This document shows positions 57,433 through 64,000 of a DNA stretch of 64,000 bases, piece after piece. The notes below the pieces were generated by a model. That model had not been told where the DNA came from, did no database searches, and saw only the letters and a program-made list of their open reading frames with translations. Position numbers and translations under genes: made by a program. The stretch is from the NCBI RefSeq assembly GCF_964340395.1, contig NC_135549.1, forward strand, positions 25,609,842 through 25,673,841. Reading direction: 5' to 3'. Origin of the DNA: Glandiceps talaboti (Eukaryota; Hemichordata; Enteropneusta; Spengelidae). Every line of letters starts with the position of its first letter. Position 1 is the stretch's first letter.

Positions 57433-58619
57433 TAAATTCCCTTACTTTCAGTTACATTTTCTGATGGGAAGCAACACATTTAGTGTGAAATCTGATGAGC
57501 GACATTGATGGGTACAGTGACGTAATTTGTAAACAAATCTAGTGTTGGTAACTATTATTTTTGTAAATGGTCCTTAAATATCAAGTACACCTGTCTTCAT
57601 AGCAAACAGAAATCTGAGGCCAAATTTTGCCACGAATGGATACATCATTTGACTCGACTCCACAATAAAATAAGCACGGCAAGAGCTCAAAAACCTGGCT
57701 TAAATTTTATAACACTCGCACAGCTCAGAGCGCCTGCAGGGGGTCGGAAAAAATCGATTATCTTTTCAGTAAACTTTGCAACACTGTATAATCAAAATTT
57801 TGTACCTGTCAATGTACTGCTGCATAGTAGAAATACTACTACTAGTACTAAACACTTCATGGAATATTTGTAACAGTATGTTGTGAAAGTCTACGATGAT
57901 TTGAAAACAGCAGTGATTTCGGAATAATATTACAAATATTGTGAGATGCATTGCAAATATTGTTTTCAGGGAATGTCATCAGCAACTTTATAAATCATTA
58001 CATAACAATGTATTTGCCTGTACCTTGCTCGGCCGTGGTGCGAGCTGTTCAGACAAATATCGGGGGGGGGGGGGGGCTAGTCCCTTATTTGAGTATACAT
58101 TTATGTGCCACACTTTTGGGTTCGTTTTCTGACTCTAAAATTGGGTCAGGGTTTTTTCGAACTCAAGAGTCTAAAAGGGGTCCACTTTGCAGTATATTTG
58201 ATTTAGTTTGGTCTAAAATGTGGCCCTTTGCCAAATCGTATTTGCCATTAGTTGCCCAAAAATGTTGCCCCTCAGAAAAATGTATTTTGTCTAAATTTAT
58301 GCTAAAAAAAACCTGTAAATTAATGGTCTAACATGGGATATTGATTTTTGGTCAAAGTTTAAAATTTTAAAAATTGGGCCTATGACGACACACCCCTATC
58401 AGGGACGGCCACTGGTTCCGCCCCGGGAGAAATGTTGGTAAAAGCCAAACTAGTCCGAAACATGTGAAGTCACAGTCAGTGACACTGGCATATAGAAATA
58501 CATAACTTAGGTTCGAACAAACTCTATAGATTCCTGAGGATATTTCACACTGATCTATGTTTTGTCATTGCACAGAACTGCTAATAGTATATACAAACAT
58601 TTAGACTTTTGTCGACAGG

Positions 58620-58693
58620 GCACACTCCACAGTATTATGATATATATTAGATTTGAATTATTAAAAATTCAGTTATTAAATTGTGGAGTGTGC
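58620..58693. repeat. 74-bp foldback (GCACACTCCACA arms)
   Basis: Perfect 12-bp outer arms GCACACTCCACA/TGTGGAGTGTGC around AT-rich DNA that is partly self-complementary. No clear flanking duplication. Confidence 0.7.
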
Positions 58694-59465
58694 ATAATTA
58701 GTAATAAATTAAATAATACTTATATTTATATTCATATACAGAGGAGTAACCAAACTCCAAACTGTTATAACTTGAGCTTGAATGAGAAATGTCGCAAAAT
58801 TAATTGACTAGTAAACTTCAACTTCAGTGATATTCAACTAAAGTCCTCCCAGACATTTTTATTATGATATAATATTACACCCCTTAACTTTTTCATTTTC
58901 CTAACATGCAATTTTGAAATTACTTTTACTATATTTTAGACTCTCACAAATTGAATGCAGAAGTATGTACAGATAAAGTTGTGAAAGGGCGCCCTCAAAC
59001 TTCAATCAGCATAGCAAATATGAGCCGGCATAGCAAATATATGCTCAAACAGATACATTTTATTGACAATAGGACCATAAGGCACCATTCCTCTAAATTG
59101 TCTCTCACACAATGCTTTATTATTATATACTATTTAAACCCCTTCACTTGTAATAATAATAACAATAATAATAATCATAATAATAATAAAATTATGGTTC
59201 TAGGTGAACTGTGATTGTGATTAATACTAGTCTTATCAAACGCGAAATCATGATTGTGATCGATAATTCCTCATTATGATTGTTCAAATCTAACGTTCCC
59301 CTGATCAGTAATCATCACTTCCGGTTTGGGTTTAACGATCAGCGCGAGCTTCTAATTTAAAAGCGTGGGGTGTCAATCATTGCAATGGTACGGGTTAGCT
59401 TACACTTGCGTACGAAATTGGGAAAATTTCACGCCAATTGTAATTTTAACCGAGAAAAGCGAAGA

Positions 59466-61506
59466 GCTCGTTCATAAGGCTGATTCCAAAAAAATGGTCG
59501 GGGGGGGGGAACTTTAAGTGTTTACCCCACATTTTTTCAAATACCCCAGCTCGCTCCACACACTCAAAATGTTTTGAAGTACACCCCTCCAGGATTGAAA
59601 GAGTTTTTCGAGTACCCCCCCCCCCCACATCTATACGTAAATAAAGTATCCCTTTCCAATTTGTTTTAATACCACCCACCCTATTTATTCTAGAGATACC
59701 ATATTCTATAGTATTTGGATAACTTTCATTCCTAATGTACTTTTTTAAAAAAAAATCATAAATTCTTACAAATGTAACCTTGTTAAATAACACATTATAT
59801 TTGATGACAACAAATATTGTAAACACAAACCACTGAACAAAATATATAACGTCATTTTTTTCTAAAACCTAATTTTCAACCGTACACTTGCAACTTGATT
59901 GTACTAAATTCACTGAAATCCTTCAATATTTCTAACATCTTATATTACATGTATTTAGTACATTATAAATAACATCCATGGAGAGTTAGTGGTTATTTAC
60001 AATAAAACAAATTATGGCTTAGGTCTTCACAGTTTTGTCTCCAGTGCAAATTAGCATATAGACACACTGGCATAAACAAATAGTCATTTCAAATTTTAAT
60101 ATATGAATTAGCGAAATGTCAGTATTTGTCCTTTGAAAAGTCATACTGTCCTTCACATCTGCCCATAATCAAATTTAGCAATCAAATTGAAAATCACTTT
60201 TGCAATTAATCGACATCAAAGAATCTGTAATCCATTTACATTGAAAGCTATAACACTAACATAATCTCACACTGGGGTGTATTAATAAGCAATGTATTAA
60301 TCTTTGCTCTTCGACAGCATTCAGCAAATATGAATATGTAATCATGAACACTTTAAACTGATTGTTGCAAACCCAATTTTTACAAACATTCGTTCATTTG
60401 ATGTGTTCTATTTTAGATTAACTGTTGAACTAAACATCCAAGTGCTATTCAGTGAATCTCGAACATCTCATTTCTGGTTATAAATGTTTAGCACTTGTGA
60501 GTTTATGCAACAATTTGCAACTGGCAAATGATGTTTCTCAATGCCAAATAAGACATTCGATCAAATCTGATATACCATACTAGAATTAATGTAAACTGTT
60601 ACATACTGTTTTATACTATTTAGGCTATCACCACAAACAAAAACCAACAGTTCTATACAAACCTTGCTCCTTTAATTACCTACTTTGCTGGTGAGCTCTT
60701 GCCTAGCATAGCAGTGAAAACAAACTCGTGCTTGAAGGCTGACAAGTATTGAATTGGTCTCCGAATCAGTTTCAGTTTCAGGCCAATCTGACGTTTGTAT
60801 CATATTGAGTGTCAAATTCAGCATCATATGAGAAAGTAATCAAACAAGAAATAATGCCTATATCAGACTATGTACGTGTCAACTGTTCTAATTCATAACT
60901 ACTTGTTCGAATAAGGAATTTCACGCTTTTTATAACTTTTATTTGAAAAAATGTTACGCGAAACGTTATAAAAACCTGTCGCCCATATATTTGTATGGGG
61001 TGAGGGTAGGTCCAACGATGAATATGTGACACAGCCATTTTAAGAGTCCGTAAAAGTTACACTTTATGCTGGGTATGATATGAGACTATTAGGTAAACCA
61101 GTCTCAATGGTACAATAACTTGTTACTATTCCATTTGGCTGTCATCATGACTTTCCATGCCAGGCTTTTCGTGTCCAAGGCTGAATCTGAGCCTCAGATT
61201 CGACTGGAAACTGAATCTGATTCTGATATCAAATTTATATTCATTGTGTGCTGCATAAAAGCATTTTGATGGCTCCTCAGCAAGGGCTCCTTAATGTGCC
61301 CCCCCCCCATTCATTGCCAATTATGACATGGATTATGATCAATTTAATCCTGCTATATTGTCAACTGCGAATTCAACATATTTTCAAGTACTCACCTATT
61401 GATCACAGCATTTTTTTTTGAAGTATCACGTCACCCTCAAATTTTTCAAGCCCCACCCATAAAAACTCCCCCGACCAGTTTTGTGAAGGCAGCCTTATTA
61501 ACGAGG
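59466..61506. repeat. Inverted pair, GCTCGTTCATAAGGCTG ends, 2.0 kb apart
   Basis: The left arm (59466 onward) GCTCGTTCATAAGGCTGATTCC and then TGGTCGGGGG is matched by the reverse complement at 61506 (CCTCGTTAATAAGGCTGCCTTC, TGGTCGGGGG). They may be ends of one 2-kb element or two opposed copies. The interior (59660-61290) is AT-rich with no gene seen. No flanking duplication found. Confidence 0.5.
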
Positions 61507-61920
61507 ATATTCAAGGTGAACGTCACTGATTAATCCAAAATATGTGACAGTGCAAGTACAGGCAGAAGACAGAATTTCTGAACAATTCACAACTGAAAGC
61601 AACTACCGATCATCATAGAATAAATGTCTGGCTAAATTGGGACGTACAACTCATGGTTTTGGAAAAAAGTGTGTCGCAGTGGCAATGAAAGTGGATTAGA
61701 TGGATATATTAAGGGAGACTTCAGTATTTACAGGGGGTCAAGGGAATTAGGGGAGGCCACTTTTTACAAATTGGCTATCGGGGAGGGCAATAATTTAGAA
61801 AATGGGATTAGGGGAGGGTCACATTTTACTTTGACTCATTCTACTGCCTGACATTGCATTATTTCTTTTTTGTCACCCCATCACTGCTACCAGTTCCAAA
61901 GACCTTTGCTGCCATTCAGT

Positions 61921-61943
61921 TTAGGGTTAGGGTTAGGGTTAGG
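61921..61943. repeat. Interstitial TTAGGG telomere-type repeat
   Basis: Nearly four TTAGGG units, far from any chromosome end in this window. Confidence 0.9.
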
Positions 61944-62097
61944 TACCATGATATCAGCCTTTATCAAATTGCTACTGACAACCATATGTAATGAATTAAT
62001 AGTCAGTTGTAGTGTGAAGAAAGGAGTGGGTCTCACTGGTGTAAAACGGGGGCAGTTAGGTAAGATACTACTATACATGGATATATACAGATAATCG

Positions 62098-62400
62098 TGT
62101 GGAGTTGTTGACCTCGCTCCTGACGATCTCGGGAGTGTGCCAATCTAATCATTGGGAGTTGAATTGTGGCCTTCAGGTCAACTATTGAGATTCAAAGCAT
62201 ATCTATTAATGCTGTGCCATCATACACATCCACATTGTGGTAGTAGTGTGAAATTATCCAATGCCTTTAAAACTTTCAACTCTGGTGGCAGCGGTGGGAT
62301 GAAGTTCTTACCATTGATTCTGGGACTTGTGTCCTTTTACATATCAGACAGGATTTAATCCATGTTTTGAATAGGGGTGGGTCATGTTTTAGAGAAAGAA
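62098..62400 (+). mobile_element. LTR plus primer-binding site fragment, plus orientation
   Basis: An LTR-like stretch of about 183 bp starts TGTGGAGTTGTTGACCTC and ends near TTTCAAC (62280). TGGTGGCAGCGGTGGGATG follows at 62283, a primer-binding-site-like motif similar to that of the gypsy element at 16.3 kb. Similarity to the inverted copy at 63632-63935 continues to about 62400. No coding region follows. Confidence 0.5.
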
Positions 62401-62739
62401 AGTTGAAAGAGAACCACTTTGATAAAATTGATAAATTTCGGTATCGATAAACATTGATAAAATTCAGGCATATTAGAACATGTGATCAGTTGTGACAGAA
62501 TTTACCTTATATCGCAAAACTTTATACAGCATCTTGTTGTAATGCATCCAAAGTGCCCATAAAATTATATCATGTAACCCAGTTCTTAGTTTTTAAGCTT
62601 TGCTCAGGTATGAAATATAATTCTTGATATATATTGGTTGGTTCTAAATTGTTGCTGAATGTATGTTTATCAACGTGTAAATATAATTCATTGTTTCTTA
62701 AATTTCATTACACTTTATTCTGTCCCATACGCTAATTAG

Positions 62740-62795
62740 ATTCATCAAGTGACAGTGATTCTACGAAGTCAGAAAGATATGTTGAAGTTGAAGAG
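62740..62795 (+). CDS. Candidate small exon (acidic Ser-rich linker)
   Basis: Acceptor (CTAATTAG) at 62739 after a T-rich tract, and a GAG/GTGAGT donor at 62796. Entered in phase 1, the phase left by exon 52408-52728, its 56 bases read DSSSDSDSTKSERYVEVEE and end in phase 0. Acidic Ser-rich linkers between domains are common. Direct joining to the 52.4-kb exon is not proven: other exons may lie in the 10-kb gap, and the phase 0 reading is also open. Confidence 0.35.
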
Positions 62796-62842
62796 GTGAG
62801 TAATACACCAACTTACACTCTTTATATATACCCCTCCCTGGC

Positions 62843-62844
<2 letters not shown>

Positions 62845-62893
<49 letters not shown>
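62845..62893. repeat. (CA)n microsatellite
   Basis: About 24 CA units, with a few CG variants just after. Confidence 0.95.
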
Positions 62894-62897
<4 letters not shown>

Positions 62898-63631
62898 GCA
62901 CAGATGGAATGAATGGTTGAAATGTTGAAATAAAATAGACTAATTCCTACATGTTACTGCTTTAAATATCAACATCTGTCAAATGAGCTGTTTATGACTA
63001 ATGCAAAAATGAAATGTGTTATCTATAACCCGACCGACCTAGTTTAAACCACCGACCCTTAATATTTTTTAAACATTCAAAACAAATAAATAAGAAATGT
63101 CTTTTTGATCATCATGCACGTGCGCGTCTACTTTCTTTCCCCAGTGATGCTTGCAAATGTCTCACCAAACTATTACGGAAGGGGTATTCTGTCTGATTTA
63201 GAAAAAAATATTAACAAAGATAAAATAAAATAAAATAAAATCCTGACCTAACTACCCTATTCTCTGAGGCAATGTTATCGGAAACAGACAATGTTTTCGC
63301 GCAATTGTAAAGCATGTCTTACAATTTGACTATATTTCAAAATCTAGAAAACTAATATGATTATGGAAGGCTTATGGACTCCGATTCGGTAATATAGCTT
63401 GAAAGTGAAATGTACATAATATATACATGCCGAAAATAATGACCCCGTTTATCATTTTCTGGACGGACACACTATCAATATTTGACCATTCCAATGGCGT
63501 GTGCGGTTCTAAGAGAGCCTTCAGTAATTACAATGGGGGCAATTGAGGGCCAGGGGAAATTATGCTCGGACTGTCACATTAAATGTGACCATCCCTGGAC
63601 CCCGTAGTGCTAAACTTTACCCCCCCCCCCA

Positions 63632-63935
63632 CCTTCTACTTTCTGAACCTCCACCTATTCAAAACATGATATAAATGGTGACGGATATGTAAAATGTCAC
63701 GAGTCCCGAACAAATGGTAAGGACTTCATCCCACTGCTGCCAAAAATGTTGAAAGTTTTACAAGACATTTTTCACTACTACTGCCATGTGGACGTGCACG
63801 TGGATGAAGGCACTGCATTATTACACACCTGTTTCTGGATCTCATTGGCTGAGCTGAAGGCTACAATTCAACTCCCAATGATTAGGCTGGCACACTACTC
63901 CTGACATCATTGGGAATGAGGTCAACATCTCCACA
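63632..63935 (-). mobile_element. LTR plus primer-binding site fragment, minus orientation
   Basis: On the minus strand the LTR runs from 63935 (TGTGGAGATGTTGACCTC) to 63747 (...TTTCAACA, a TG...CA pair), about 189 bp. A TGGCAGCAGTGGGATGAAG motif follows, then leader sequence shared with the 62.1-kb copy. A third primer-site-like TGGTGGCAGTGATAGGATG stands at about 63973. Confidence 0.5.
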
Positions 63936-64000
63936 AGATTATCCCTAGTATCTTTGGATTTTTTGGATTTGGAACTGGTGGCAGTGATAGGATGACAGAA

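Noticed and set aside
58928-58950. 23-base micro-exon (ACTCTCAC...GCAGAA before GTATGT)
   Set aside because: The splice signals are good and its entry phase fits, but it would leave phase 0 and conflict with the preferred reading of the 62.7-kb exon; kept only as a possibility.

Overview
The window looks like a gene-poor, transposon-rich stretch of an invertebrate animal genome. The reasons are low GC, split exons with GT/AG borders, long GA, TA, GT and CA microsatellites, many G or C homopolymers, and remains of Maverick/Polinton-like, Ty3/gypsy, several non-LTR, SINE and many foldback elements. I cannot name the species; a marine deuterostome or lophotrochozoan would fit. No rRNA, functional tRNA, operon or CRISPR is visible.

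Layout. 1-7.2 kb: a decayed Maverick/Polinton-like element (zinc finger, membrane protein, integrase, capsid-like protein, packaging ATPase). Its integrase is split by an 813-bp inverted-repeat transposon with a 9-bp target duplication. 7.2-9.3 kb: a non-LTR retrotransposon on the minus strand. 10.9-13.1 kb: dispersed repeats. 13.26-16.46 kb: a gypsy-like element with 152-bp LTRs. 16.6-18.5 kb: two retrotransposon 3' ends around a tandem array. 19.3-21.4 kb: a nearly intact endonuclease/reverse-transcriptase ORF pair with one stop. 21.5-22.1 kb: a terminal-inverted-repeat element. 23-31 kb: retrotransposon tails, microsatellites, a 154-bp foldback and dispersed duplications. 32.0-36.75 kb: a 4.8-kb element with CCCTTACC inverted ends and hairpin-rich subterminal zones, enclosing a promoter-like region and a possible two-exon small gene. 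36.8-38.6 kb: another reverse transcriptase. 39-49 kb: mostly intergenic DNA with repeats. 49.5-64 kb: the best host-gene candidates, namely a first exon on the minus strand at 49.5-49.8 kb and a plus-strand gene with exons near 51.0, 52.4 and 62.7 kb whose large introns hold MITEs, a SINE and LTR fragments.

The most unusual signal is two families of extremely short palindromic insertions, 24-36 bp, between 29.6 and 46.9 kb. Six well-formed copies are each flanked by a 7-bp direct repeat, exact in five and 6/7 in one. One interrupts a reverse transcriptase reading frame; another sits in a dispersed repeat whose other copies lack it. They behave like mobile elements consisting of little more than two short inverted arms.
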